50,940 nucleotides of DNA from NCBI GenBank assembly GCA_903845125.1, contig CAIMWS010000465.1, forward strand, positions 1 through 50,940, written 5' to 3'. The position numbers and the translations under genes were made by a program. The notes beneath the pieces were generated by a model. That model saw only the letters and a program-made list of their open reading frames with translations, did no database searches and had not been told where the DNA came from. Shown piece after piece: positions 1 through 8,151 of this stretch (the first letter of the stretch is position 1; each line of letters opens with the position of its first letter). Source of the DNA: an uncultured Verrucomicrobiota bacterium (lineage in GTDB: Bacteria; Verrucomicrobiota; Verrucomicrobiia; Limisphaerales; UBA1319).

Positions 1-2
1 AA

Positions 3-1076
3 AAGACGGTGGACGCGGTGGTGATCGCCACCCCCGACCACTGGCACGCCGCCATTTCCGTGGCCGCCATCCAGGCCGGCAAACATGTTTACTGCGAGAA
101 ACCGTTGACCCACACGGTGGCGGAGGCGCGCCAACTCGCCGCGGTGGCCAGGCAAGCCAAAGTGGTGACTCAAACCGGCAACCAGGGCAGTGGTTCCGCC
201 AATTTTCGGCGGAGCATCGAATTGATCCAGGCGGGCGTGCTTGGCCCGGTGAGCGAGGTCCATATCTGGCATCCGCCTCATGGCTGGCCGTGCGGCATGG
301 ACATTCCGGGCGAGGCGGACCCGATCCCCGCCGGATTCGACTGGAATTCCTGGCTCGGCCCGGCCCCGATGCGGCCTTACAAGCAGGGGATTTATCATCC
401 AGCGGCCTGGCGCGGCTGGTATGACTTCGGTGGCGGTTCGCTGGCGGATTTTTGCTGCCATGCCTTCAGCATGCCCGTGCGCGCCTTGGAACTGGATTAT
501 CCCAGCCGCATCGAAGTGTCCGGCGTCCCGCTGGGCAAGGCGAGCTTTCCCAAAGCGTGCCAGGTCCATTTCTTCTTTCCCGCCCGCGGCGAAAAGAGGC
601 CGGTCACCATCCACTTCTACACCGGCGGCGAAAAGGGGGGCAGCGTGCTGCCGCCCAACGAAGTGTGCATCGGGATGGGGGAGACATTCGAAAAAATCCC
701 CTCGACCGGTTGCCTGGTGGTGGGTGACAAGGGAACGCTCTCCGCCGGGCTCTGGAACAATGAATGCCACCTGCGGATGAAAGGTGAGACTTCGTTCTCC
801 GGCACCAACCACGAGGCCGCCAAGCCGGTTCCCCAGACCTTGCCGCGCGCCCGGGGCAGCCATATGCGGGAATGGGTTGAAGCCTGCAAGGGTGGGCCGA
901 AGACCTTCTCGCCGTTCGAGATCGGCGGGCACATCACGGAAATCGGGGCTGCGGGCCTGATCGCACTGCGTTTGGGGCGCAACATTGAGTGGGATGGCCC
1001 GGCGATGACGGCCAAAGGGTTGCCCGAAGCAGCGGCCTTGGTAAAACCTCAGCACCGCGGGGAATGGGGTTTGTAA
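3..1076 (+). CDS. Gfo/Idh/MocA-family oxidoreductase, 5' truncated
   Basis: NAD(P)-dependent sugar or cyclitol oxidoreductase of the Gfo/Idh/MocA superfamily. The frame is open to the window edge and the first visible residues (DAVVIATPDHWHA) already lie inside the Rossmann domain, so the start codon and the GxGxxG segment are outside the window; the GTG at 9 is not a real start. The family EKP motif, whose Lys is catalytic, follows at about visible codon 33. The C-terminal half is the alpha/beta substrate domain, with the DWNSWLGPAP segment common in planctomycete and verrucomicrobial members. Members of this superfamily oxidise the 3-hydroxyl of glycosides (3-keto-glycoside route) or act as GH109-type enzymes; the sequence does not settle which. 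About 200 bp of empty DNA separates it from the next gene on the same strand. Confidence 0.9.
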   Translation, partial: KTVDAVVIATPDHWHAAISVAAIQAGKHVYCEKPLTHTVAEARQLAAVARQAKVVTQTGNQGSGSANFRRSIELIQAGVLGPVSEVHIWHPPHGWPCGMDIPGEADPIPAGFDWNSWLGPAPMRPYKQGIYHPAAWRGWYDFGGGSLADFCCHAFSMPVRALELDYPSRIEVSGVPLGKASFPKACQVHFFFPARGEKRPVTIHFYTGGEKGGSVLPPNEVCIGMGETFEKIPSTGCLVVGDKGTLSAGLWNNECHLRMKGETSFSGTNHEAAKPVPQTLPRARGSHMREWVEACKGGPKTFSPFEIGGHITEIGAAGLIALRLGRNIEWDGPAMTAKGLPEAAALVKPQHRGEWGL

Positions 1077-1277
1077 GCACCAGCGCCCTGCTTGATGGAA
1101 ACAACGGCCTGAATTGCGCCCTGAGCGAGCCGGGGCTGGCGCGGAGCGGAGTAATGCTCTTCGCCGCCCTGGCGCTTCCATCCGGCGTGCCGGATCCTTA
1201 AGGCAGCGTGATCCAGGCGATTCCCGAAAAACCGTGGGGCAAGTAAAGGGAAGCATCAACGCTGAAATGGAGTACGT

Positions 1278-3575
1278 ATGAGACAATTCCTCATCCCCAT
1301 AACGGCCTTTATTCTGCTGGTTGCGGGCCAACTCCGCGCCACGCCCGACCCAGCCTGGATCGACTCCTATAACATCATCTGGGACAGCCAGAGTGCGGAT
1401 GCGCGGGGTTCGATGCCGATCGGGGCTGGCAATATCGGGCTCAACGTCTGGGTGGAGAAGGACGAATTACTGATCTACATTGGCAGCCCGGATGCCTGGA
1501 GCTATCGGGGCAAAGGGTTCAATACCCAGATGCAAACCAAACTCGGCCGCTTGCGGTTGAAGTTCACTCCGGTGGCCTGGGCCACGGAATTCCGGCAGGA
1601 ATTGGACCTGGCCAGCAACTCGATCGTGCTCAGCGGGAAGACCACCGGGGGCCAGGCCATCAAATTGCGCGTGTGGCTGGATGCCATGCAACCAGTGGTG
1701 CATCTGGAGGGCCAATCGGATAGTCCGCTGGAGGTGGCGGTAGCGGTCGAATTCCCGACCGGTTTGGCCATGGCCCCCCACAATCCAGGACAAACCTACG
1801 CCCCCCTGAATCGGGAGGGACGATTGGACGGTGATGCGATCGAGTGGTGGGAACGCAGCCCAGCCATCGACGAAGGGCGCAACGAATATATCCGCAGGTT
1901 TCACGTTGAGGATATGGCGGAGTTGCTTCCCAATCCGATGGCTAATCGAACCATGGGCGGCCGGCTCTCCGGTGCGGGGTTTGTGGCCGATGGGACGGGC
2001 CAGGGGATTTACGACGGCAGGGAGTTCAAATCGGTGAAACTGAAATCCGCCAAGCCGCTCAAGGAGTTCGATCTGTGCGCCGCGCTGCGCATTGCCCAGG
2101 ACCCCACGCTCGAACAATGGCAGGCGCAGCTGAAAAAGCTTGCGACCGCCAAGCGCGCGACGACCCGGGCCGATTGGCAGGCCAGCCTTGCCTGGTGGCA
2201 GGGCTTCTGGGACCGCAGCCGCATCGTGATCAATCCGGGCAATGGACCGAACGATCCCGCCTGGCAGGCGGGACGTAATTATCAGCTATTCCGCGCCTTG
2301 CTGGCGAGCAATCGGACCGGCGAGTTTCCGACCTTGTTCAACGGCGGCCATTTCACCTGCGAAGCCAATCCGGATTTCCGGAACTGGTTCGAATGCCAGT
2401 TCATGGCGCAGAACCAGCGGTTGGTCTATTGGCCGATGTTGAAGAGCGGCGACTTCGATCTGCTGAAAGTCGGGTTGGATTATTACCGGCGGCATATCGA
2501 ACTCCAAACCGCCTGGGCCAGGCATTTTTGGAAGGTCGATGGCCTGGCATTCAACGAGGGCATGGGTATCTACGGTGCGGACTGGGGGCCCAACCCCGAA
2601 GGCCACGGCGGCCCCGAACACCTCACCTACCACAAGGTCAGCGGCATGGAATTCGCCATCATGATGCTGGAAATGGGAAGTTACGGTGGAGTCGATGTCC
2701 GCCCCTACTTGCCGATCGCGTTGGGTTATCTGAAATACCATGACCAGTTTTATCGGGCGCAAACCAGGAAGCTCAGCGGCAAGGAACTCGATGACCACGG
2801 CCATTTGGTCATCTTCCCCGGCAATGCCATCGAGATGTATCAGCAAACGCGCAATGACGCCTGCACCCTTTCCGGGCTGATGGCGCTGAGCCAAGCCATG
2901 CTGGACTTGCCGGCGAAACTGCTGACCTCTGAACAGCACGCCTTCTGCGAGTCGTTCCGCAAGACCTTGCCGCCGCTACCCACCCGCGAGCGGCGTGGGC
3001 ATCAGACCCTGGCGCCCGCTGAATCGTGGAAATCGGCATCGACATGGGACAATATCGAGCTGCCGGAGCTGTATCCCGTCTTTCCTTTCCATGTCTATGG
3101 TGTCGGCAAGCCGGACCTGCAATTGGCGCGCGACACCTGGGAGTTGAGTTTTGAGCATCCACGGCAGAAACGAAATTTCTGCTGGTATCAAAGCCTGATC
3201 TATACTGCCGACCTCGGCCTGACCGAACAGGCCCGTGAGTTGGCCCTGGGCAAACTCCTTTGGCCCTACTATGAAAAGGGTGGCCAATCCGGCATGCGCT
3301 ACCCGGCCTTTTATGACACACACGGATTTTGCCAGCGGCCGGATTTCGACCACGGCGGCTGCGCCATGGTCGGCTTACAGGAGATGTTGATGCAAACCGT
3401 GGACGGCAAGATTCTGCTCTTTCCCGCCTGGCCCAGGAATTGGGATTGCGAGTTCAAGCTGCACGCGTCGTTTAACACAACGGTGGAGGGCACCTTCAAA
3501 GCAGGCAAATTGGAAAAACTTACGGTCACGCCGAAATCGCGAGCCAAAGGGGTGGTCAACCTGCTGGAAAACTAG
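1278..3575 (+). CDS. Secreted DUF5703 protein, GH95-like six-hairpin fold
   Basis: 765 residues. A Sec signal peptide (about 1-21, hydrophobic ITAFILLVAG, cleavage near LRA) leads into a beta-sandwich region with IIWDSQSADARGSMPIGAGN, the DUF5703 hallmark, which parallels the N-terminal domain of GH95 enzymes. The middle (about 300-640) looks like an (alpha/alpha)6 barrel, with FNGGHFTCEANPDFRNWF and FNEGMGIYGADWGP as likely active-site segments. A short beta domain closes the protein. The start is supported by GGAG seven bases before the ATG, one of the few good Shine-Dalgarno sites in the window. The next gene follows after 9 bp, so they probably share a transcript. I infer a glycan-active enzyme; the substrate is unknown. 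Confidence 0.8.
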   Translation: MRQFLIPITAFILLVAGQLRATPDPAWIDSYNIIWDSQSADARGSMPIGAGNIGLNVWVEKDELLIYIGSPDAWSYRGKGFNTQMQTKLGRLRLKFTPVAWATEFRQELDLASNSIVLSGKTTGGQAIKLRVWLDAMQPVVHLEGQSDSPLEVAVAVEFPTGLAMAPHNPGQTYAPLNREGRLDGDAIEWWERSPAIDEGRNEYIRRFHVEDMAELLPNPMANRTMGGRLSGAGFVADGTGQGIYDGREFKSVKLKSAKPLKEFDLCAALRIAQDPTLEQWQAQLKKLATAKRATTRADWQASLAWWQGFWDRSRIVINPGNGPNDPAWQAGRNYQLFRALLASNRTGEFPTLFNGGHFTCEANPDFRNWFECQFMAQNQRLVYWPMLKSGDFDLLKVGLDYYRRHIELQTAWARHFWKVDGLAFNEGMGIYGADWGPNPEGHGGPEHLTYHKVSGMEFAIMMLEMGSYGGVDVRPYLPIALGYLKYHDQFYRAQTRKLSGKELDDHGHLVIFPGNAIEMYQQTRNDACTLSGLMALSQAMLDLPAKLLTSEQHAFCESFRKTLPPLPTRERRGHQTLAPAESWKSASTWDNIELPELYPVFPFHVYGVGKPDLQLARDTWELSFEHPRQKRNFCWYQSLIYTADLGLTEQARELALGKLLWPYYEKGGQSGMRYPAFYDTHGFCQRPDFDHGGCAMVGLQEMLMQTVDGKILLFPAWPRNWDCEFKLHASFNTTVEGTFKAGKLEKLTVTPKSRAKGVVNLLEN

Positions 3576-3584
3576 AACAAACGT

Positions 3585-4691
3585 ATGAAAACAACTGGCA
3601 TCATACTGGATTTGGCGTTGTGGGTCGCATTATTGACAGCCGGCACCTGCCTGCAGGCCGAAGCCACCGAAGCAACTCTGGTCCTGACATCCCCCGTTTC
3701 GTGTCACGTATTCCAGCGTGGCAAGTCGGATCAGACGGCCATTCTGATAGAAGGAACCATCAGCGACCCAGTGGACGTGATCGAGGCCAAAGCCGACCTG
3801 GCACCGGGCGCAAAACGTGGCCTGTCTGTTGGATGGAATGCTGTCACTCCGCAGAAACAGGTCGTTCAAGGACAATTCTCCGGCCGGCTGACGTTGTCGG
3901 CGGGTGGCTGGCATAAGGTCACCGTCCGCGCGCGGGTGGGAACCCGGATCCTGGCGGAGCAGGTGCTGGATAAGGTGGGTATCGGGGAGGTATTTGTCAC
4001 CGCTGGACAATCCAACTCCGCCAATTTCGGAAATCCAAGGCAAACGGCTCAAGACGACCGCGTCGTCTTTTTTGATGGCAAGAGCTTTGTTCACGCTCAA
4101 GATCCCATACCCGGCGGTTGTGGTGGCGGGGGCAGCCCGTGGGCATTGCTGGGGGACCGGATCGCGGCGGCACAGCAAGTCCCCGTCTGCTTCCGGTCGG
4201 CATCCTTGAATTGGACTGAGGTTGCAGCGTGGCTGCCCCCGGATACCGCGCTTTACAAGAATTTATCATCCTGTGTGAGGGCATTCGGAAAAGACGGCGT
4301 TCGCGCCGTGCTCTGGCACCAGGGCGAATCCGATACCCTGGTCAAGACTTCGGCCCAGACTTACTGCGACCGAGTGCAAACCATCGTCGAAACGCTCAAC
4401 AAGGATTGTGGATATCAACTCCCGTGGTTTGTGGCGCAAGCCTCCTTCCATCCGGGATCGCAGGCGCCGGAACAAAAACTAGTGGCCCAAGGGCAACAAA
4501 TGCTCTGGGCAAAGAAGATATGCAGCCAGGGGCCAGCCACCGATGACCTGCTGGGCGCGGCCTACCGGCATGACGGTGTGCACTTCAATCAGAAGGGCCT
4601 CGAAAAACACGCGGAACGGTGGTTCGACTCTCTGAGCCAGGAGCTCAATTGGAAAAACCTTTCTGCCAGCAAGCCAGGCATCGGTAATTAA
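3585..4691 (+). CDS. Secreted SGNH-type sialate O-acetylesterase-like protein
   Basis: 368 residues with an N-terminal hydrophobic signal (LALWVALLTAG). A beta-sandwich region (about 30-130) precedes the SASA/SGNH hydrolase domain. The serine block I motif AGQSNS has its nucleophile at Ser143, WHQGESD lies at 244-250, and the block V motif DGVHFN gives Asp330 and His333, so the catalytic set looks complete. The family removes O-acetyl groups from sialic acids or from polysaccharides; next to fucosidases, glycan deacetylation is the best guess. It sits 9 bp after the DUF5703 gene. No clear Shine-Dalgarno precedes the ATG. An in-frame remnant of another protein begins directly after its TAA stop. 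Confidence 0.85.
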   Translation: MKTTGIILDLALWVALLTAGTCLQAEATEATLVLTSPVSCHVFQRGKSDQTAILIEGTISDPVDVIEAKADLAPGAKRGLSVGWNAVTPQKQVVQGQFSGRLTLSAGGWHKVTVRARVGTRILAEQVLDKVGIGEVFVTAGQSNSANFGNPRQTAQDDRVVFFDGKSFVHAQDPIPGGCGGGGSPWALLGDRIAAAQQVPVCFRSASLNWTEVAAWLPPDTALYKNLSSCVRAFGKDGVRAVLWHQGESDTLVKTSAQTYCDRVQTIVETLNKDCGYQLPWFVAQASFHPGSQAPEQKLVAQGQQMLWAKKICSQGPATDDLLGAAYRHDGVHFNQKGLEKHAERWFDSLSQELNWKNLSASKPGIGN

Positions 4692-4880
4692 CCTATCACC
4701 GAGCTCTATGTTAATGGGCAGAAGATCCTTGGCGTCAGGGGATTCATCGGCCACTACAAATTGTTTATGGTGACAGAGCCATTGAAAAAGGAGCCGCAGA
4801 AAGGCACCAACACCCTGGCGGTGCATACCCACCTGACTTGGGGTATTCAGCATATTGATCTGGCGCTGCTGGTGGATTAG
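4692..4880 (+). pseudogene. Orphan C-terminal beta-sandwich fragment
   Basis: Directly after the TAA of the preceding esterase, and in the same frame, an open stretch of 62 codons ends at TAG. It reads TELYVNGQKILGVRGF, then KGTNTLAVHTHLTWG and QHIDLALLVD. The VNG, NTLAVHxH and ID(V/L)xL pattern is typical of the C-terminal half of galactose-binding-like modules in GH2-type and related secreted enzymes. No start codon or N-terminal half is present, so I read it as the tail of a deleted gene. Read-through of the TAA to append this module is possible but less likely, because the module would still be incomplete. Confidence 0.55.
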
Positions 4881-4901
4881 GGATAAAAAACGGACCGTGC
4901 A

Positions 4902-5081
4902 ATGAACGAACAAAAACCCATCATGCGGCTCATCGGCGGGGTGCTCCTCGCCGTCATCGCGCTGGCAACCATCCTGGACTTCGTCATCCCCGGTGCGCCG
5001 CCCGCCTTGCTTTCCAAGGATGAGGCCAGAGGGGTGCTAATAAAAGGTAAAACCGAGTGTGAGGCTGGAAGTAAGAGCTGA
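4902..5081 (+). CDS. Possible small single-span membrane protein (59 aa)
   Basis: An ATG at 4902 opens a 59-codon frame ending in TGA. Residues about 9-30 (RLIGGVLLAVIALATILDFVI) are continuous hydrophobic sequence able to span a membrane, followed by a Pro/Ala-rich and charged tail. There is no convincing Shine-Dalgarno. It lies between the domain remnant and the 1005-residue esterase fusion, on the same strand. It may be a real small membrane protein, or the signal-peptide stub of a deleted gene, which would fit the debris just upstream. No family is recognised. Confidence 0.35.
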   Translation: MNEQKPIMRLIGGVLLAVIALATILDFVIPGAPPALLSKDEARGVLIKGKTECEAGSKS

Positions 5082-5118
5082 TCATCGGAGTTTGGACAGC
5101 ATATTGAAAAATTGAACG

Positions 5119-8100
5119 ATGAAACTAAGCTTCGCAACCATGCTCGCCTTGCTGACGCTGCTGCCAGCGGCTCCGGCCCAATATCCGGGCTGGCAGCACT
5201 CGGGTTCTTTTTACATTCTGACCACCGCCGCGGGAGCCAACTTGCCAGCGGCCGCGTTTGAAAACGATTTTCCACTGTTGGTCCGGCTGCACAAGGATTG
5301 GTTCGATTTCCGCCAGGCGAAAGCCGGCGGAGAAGATATCCGTTTCACCACCGCCACCGGTGAACCCCTGGCTTTCCAGACCGAAGAATGGGACGCCAAG
5401 GCCGGCACGGCGGCCATCTGGGTCCGAATACCCACCATCCAGGGCCAGGCGAAACAGGAGATAAAAATGTTCTGGGGCAAGCCGGATGCCGCCAGTGAGT
5501 CCAACGGGGCGGCGGTCTTTAATGAATCCAACGGCTACCTTAGCGTCTGGCACATGGGGGAGGCGCTGAAGGATGAGGCCGGTGGGTTGGTGGCGAAAGA
5601 TGCCGGCACCCAGCCCGCTCCCGGCAGGATTGGCAGGAGCCGCCATTTCCCGGAGGGCAAAGGCATCGCCTGCGGCGAAAATATCACCACCTTCCCGGCC
5701 GGTTCCAGTCCCCATACTACTGAAGCCTGGTTCAGACCGGAAAAGCCGAACGCAACCGTTCTGGCATGGGGAAACGAGGCCGGGCAGGGCAAAGTAATGA
5801 TGCAGTTCTTCAGTCCGGCGCACGTGAAAGTGGAATGTTATTTTTCCGGCGCGGATGTCGAGGGAGGCAGCCCGCTGGGCATGTCCCAATGGATCCATGT
5901 GGTCCACGCCTTTAAAAATGGCGATTCCCGGGTTTACGTGAACGGCGTTCTCGACGGTGTCTCGCGGTCCACCGGCGCCCCGCTGGCCATCAAGCGCCCG
6001 GCAAGGATGTATATCGGCGGCTGGTATGATAATTATCGGTTTGCGGGTGACATCGACGAAGTGCGCATCTCCAAAGTCACCCGTTCAGCTGACTGGATCC
6101 GGATGGAATACGAAAACCAGAAACCCCTCCAAACCCTGGTGGGGCCGCTGGTGTCCGCCGGCACCGCCTTTTCAGTCTCGGAGAACAGGATCAACCTCCT
6201 GGAAGGCCAGCGCGCGGAGGTATCCGCACAAGCCGGTGGCGCCCAGAAGGTCTATTGGATTTTGAAAAACGGGGACCAAACCACCATCGCCGCGGTGGAC
6301 CGGTTTCATTTCATTTTGGGCGCCGGACGGGTGCTGGGCGGCCGATCCCTAACCCTCCAGTTCAAGGCCATCTACGCCAATGATGTGAAAACGGTGGATA
6401 TTCCTGTCACAATCCAGGAAGACATTCCAGAACCAGTCTTTACCTTGAAGGCGCCCGGGAATTGGGATGGCAGAGAGACGATTGAAGTCGTGCCCCAGAT
6501 CGCCAATTTAACGGCGATGGCGGCGAAGGGGGCCGGCGTACTGCAATATGCCTGGGCCGTTTCGGGCCTGGCGGTGATCAAGGAAACCGCGCCCGGCAAG
6601 CTGATTCTCAAGCGTTCGCAAAACAGCGGCAAGCTAACCGTAACCGCCAAGGTGGATAACGGCGGCCAACCAGTGACGCACACGATCGAGATCCTGGTCA
6701 AGGAACCCCCAAAGGATGCCTGGGTGCAGCGAACCCCAGACCGGGATGAAAAGCCTGAGGATAACCAGTTCTACGCCCGTGACGACGGAAACGAGGGCAC
6801 GCTTTATTATAACGGGAGCCTTGGCAATCCGGTCGATTCTGTCTTCCTGAAGATTTATGCGGACGGAACGCTAATCCGAACCGAACGCCAGACACTCAAG
6901 GCAGGCAATGCTTATGCCTTCGCCGTCAAACTGAAAGCGGGCCTGATCCGGTACACGGCCGAGTTTGGGTCCAAGACCGGCGAGGTGGAGGCGGTCCTGC
7001 ATTCCGCCCACAATCTAGTCTGCGGGGACGCCTACGTCATCGATGGCCAATCTAATGCCGTCGCCTACAATTACCACAATGTCACCAATAGTCCGTTGAT
7101 CGGGTATACGAGTGATTGGATACGCAGCTACGGCAGCAACGGCGAGGCTGGCGATGACACCACCAACGGCGGCTGGGGCAATGCCGTGCTGACCAATCGG
7201 ATGGTCAACTCGCGGGGCGGAGTGCATTTCATCGGTGTTTGGGGCATGGTCCTGGCGAGGAAACTGTTGGAAGACGAGAAGATTCCGATCTGCATCCTCA
7301 ACGCGGCCGTCGGCGGCACCCGGATTGATCAGCATCTGCCCGATCCGGCCGATCGCTATGGCACCGCCGACAGCGCTCACTTTATCTACCGCAACCTGCT
7401 GAAGCGGGTGGTAGCGGCCAGATTGACGCACGGCATCCGCGGCGTTTTGTGGCATCAAGGCGAAGCCGACCAGGGAGTTGACGGACCGGACAATGGTTAC
7501 GGATGGGAAACGTATCAACAATACTTTGTGGATTTGTCCGCGGCTTGGAAACAGGACATGCCCAACCTTCAGCATTACTACCTTTTCCAAATCTGGCCCA
7601 ATGCCTGCGGCCAGGGTGGGAATTGGCACAGCGACAAGCTGAGGGATGTCCAGCGGCTTCTGTCGCGCCTCTACTCCAACCTGAGCGTCATGCCCACCCT
7701 GGACTTCCCCACCGGCGCCGGCTGTCATTTCAACCTGGCCGATTACGAGAAAATGGGGCTTGCCATGGCGCGGCTCGTGGAGCGCAACCACTACGAGAGG
7801 GTTTTTGAGAAACCGGTCATGGCGCCCGACCTGCAGCAGGCGCACTATACGGCAGGCCGGAACGATGAGATGGTGCTGGAATTCGATCAACCCATGTCCT
7901 GGCATCCCGCTCTGGCCAGCCTGTTCTACCTGGACGGTCAGGAGGGGCTCGTCCGTTCCGGCTCCGCCGAGGGGAATAGGGTCACTCTTCAACTGGCGTC
8001 CACTGCCACCGCGAAAACGATCACCTACCTTGTGGATAAGAAATGGGACCACAAGAACTTGCTTTACGGGGAGAATGACATCGCCGCCCTGACCTTCTGC

Positions 8101-8136
8101 GAGGCGCCGGTCTCGCCCGCCAAACCAGTCCACTAA
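5119..8136 (+). CDS. DUF2341-LamG-Ig-SGNH sialate esterase fusion, secreted
   Basis: 1005 residues. Signal peptide 1-20 (ATMLALLTLLPAAPA). A DUF2341 module covers about 40-120, a concanavalin/LamG-type sandwich about 135-330 (YIGGWYDNYRFAGDIDEVRIS is a typical LamG ending), beta-rich Ig-like spacers about 345-600, and an SGNH/SASA esterase about 620-910. Block I is DGQSNA with Ser645; WHQGEAD starts at Trp778; block V carries His870 in GAGCHFN. The usual Asp three residues before that His is replaced by Ala (A867); the nearest Asp is 862. A final beta domain (about 910-1005) resembles those after sialate esterases. The layout suggests an esterase tethered to polysaccharide by its lectin-like modules. 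The next gene starts 15 bp later. Confidence 0.85.
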   Translation: MKLSFATMLALLTLLPAAPAQYPGWQHSGSFYILTTAAGANLPAAAFENDFPLLVRLHKDWFDFRQAKAGGEDIRFTTATGEPLAFQTEEWDAKAGTAAIWVRIPTIQGQAKQEIKMFWGKPDAASESNGAAVFNESNGYLSVWHMGEALKDEAGGLVAKDAGTQPAPGRIGRSRHFPEGKGIACGENITTFPAGSSPHTTEAWFRPEKPNATVLAWGNEAGQGKVMMQFFSPAHVKVECYFSGADVEGGSPLGMSQWIHVVHAFKNGDSRVYVNGVLDGVSRSTGAPLAIKRPARMYIGGWYDNYRFAGDIDEVRISKVTRSADWIRMEYENQKPLQTLVGPLVSAGTAFSVSENRINLLEGQRAEVSAQAGGAQKVYWILKNGDQTTIAAVDRFHFILGAGRVLGGRSLTLQFKAIYANDVKTVDIPVTIQEDIPEPVFTLKAPGNWDGRETIEVVPQIANLTAMAAKGAGVLQYAWAVSGLAVIKETAPGKLILKRSQNSGKLTVTAKVDNGGQPVTHTIEILVKEPPKDAWVQRTPDRDEKPEDNQFYARDDGNEGTLYYNGSLGNPVDSVFLKIYADGTLIRTERQTLKAGNAYAFAVKLKAGLIRYTAEFGSKTGEVEAVLHSAHNLVCGDAYVIDGQSNAVAYNYHNVTNSPLIGYTSDWIRSYGSNGEAGDDTTNGGWGNAVLTNRMVNSRGGVHFIGVWGMVLARKLLEDEKIPICILNAAVGGTRIDQHLPDPADRYGTADSAHFIYRNLLKRVVAARLTHGIRGVLWHQGEADQGVDGPDNGYGWETYQQYFVDLSAAWKQDMPNLQHYYLFQIWPNACGQGGNWHSDKLRDVQRLLSRLYSNLSVMPTLDFPTGAGCHFNLADYEKMGLAMARLVERNHYERVFEKPVMAPDLQQAHYTAGRNDEMVLEFDQPMSWHPALASLFYLDGQEGLVRSGSAEGNRVTLQLASTATAKTITYLVDKKWDHKNLLYGENDIAALTFCEAPVSPAKPVH

Positions 8137-8151
8137 ACCTCACGCAAAAAC

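Noticed and set aside
9..1076. GTG at 9 as the start of a complete oxidoreductase
   Set aside because: The product would begin in the middle of the Rossmann fold, without the dinucleotide-binding glycine motif; the frame is open to the window edge.
4877..5275. 132-codon minus-strand ORF
   Set aside because: It overlaps the start of the esterase fusion and the small membrane ORF on the other strand and shows no family features.
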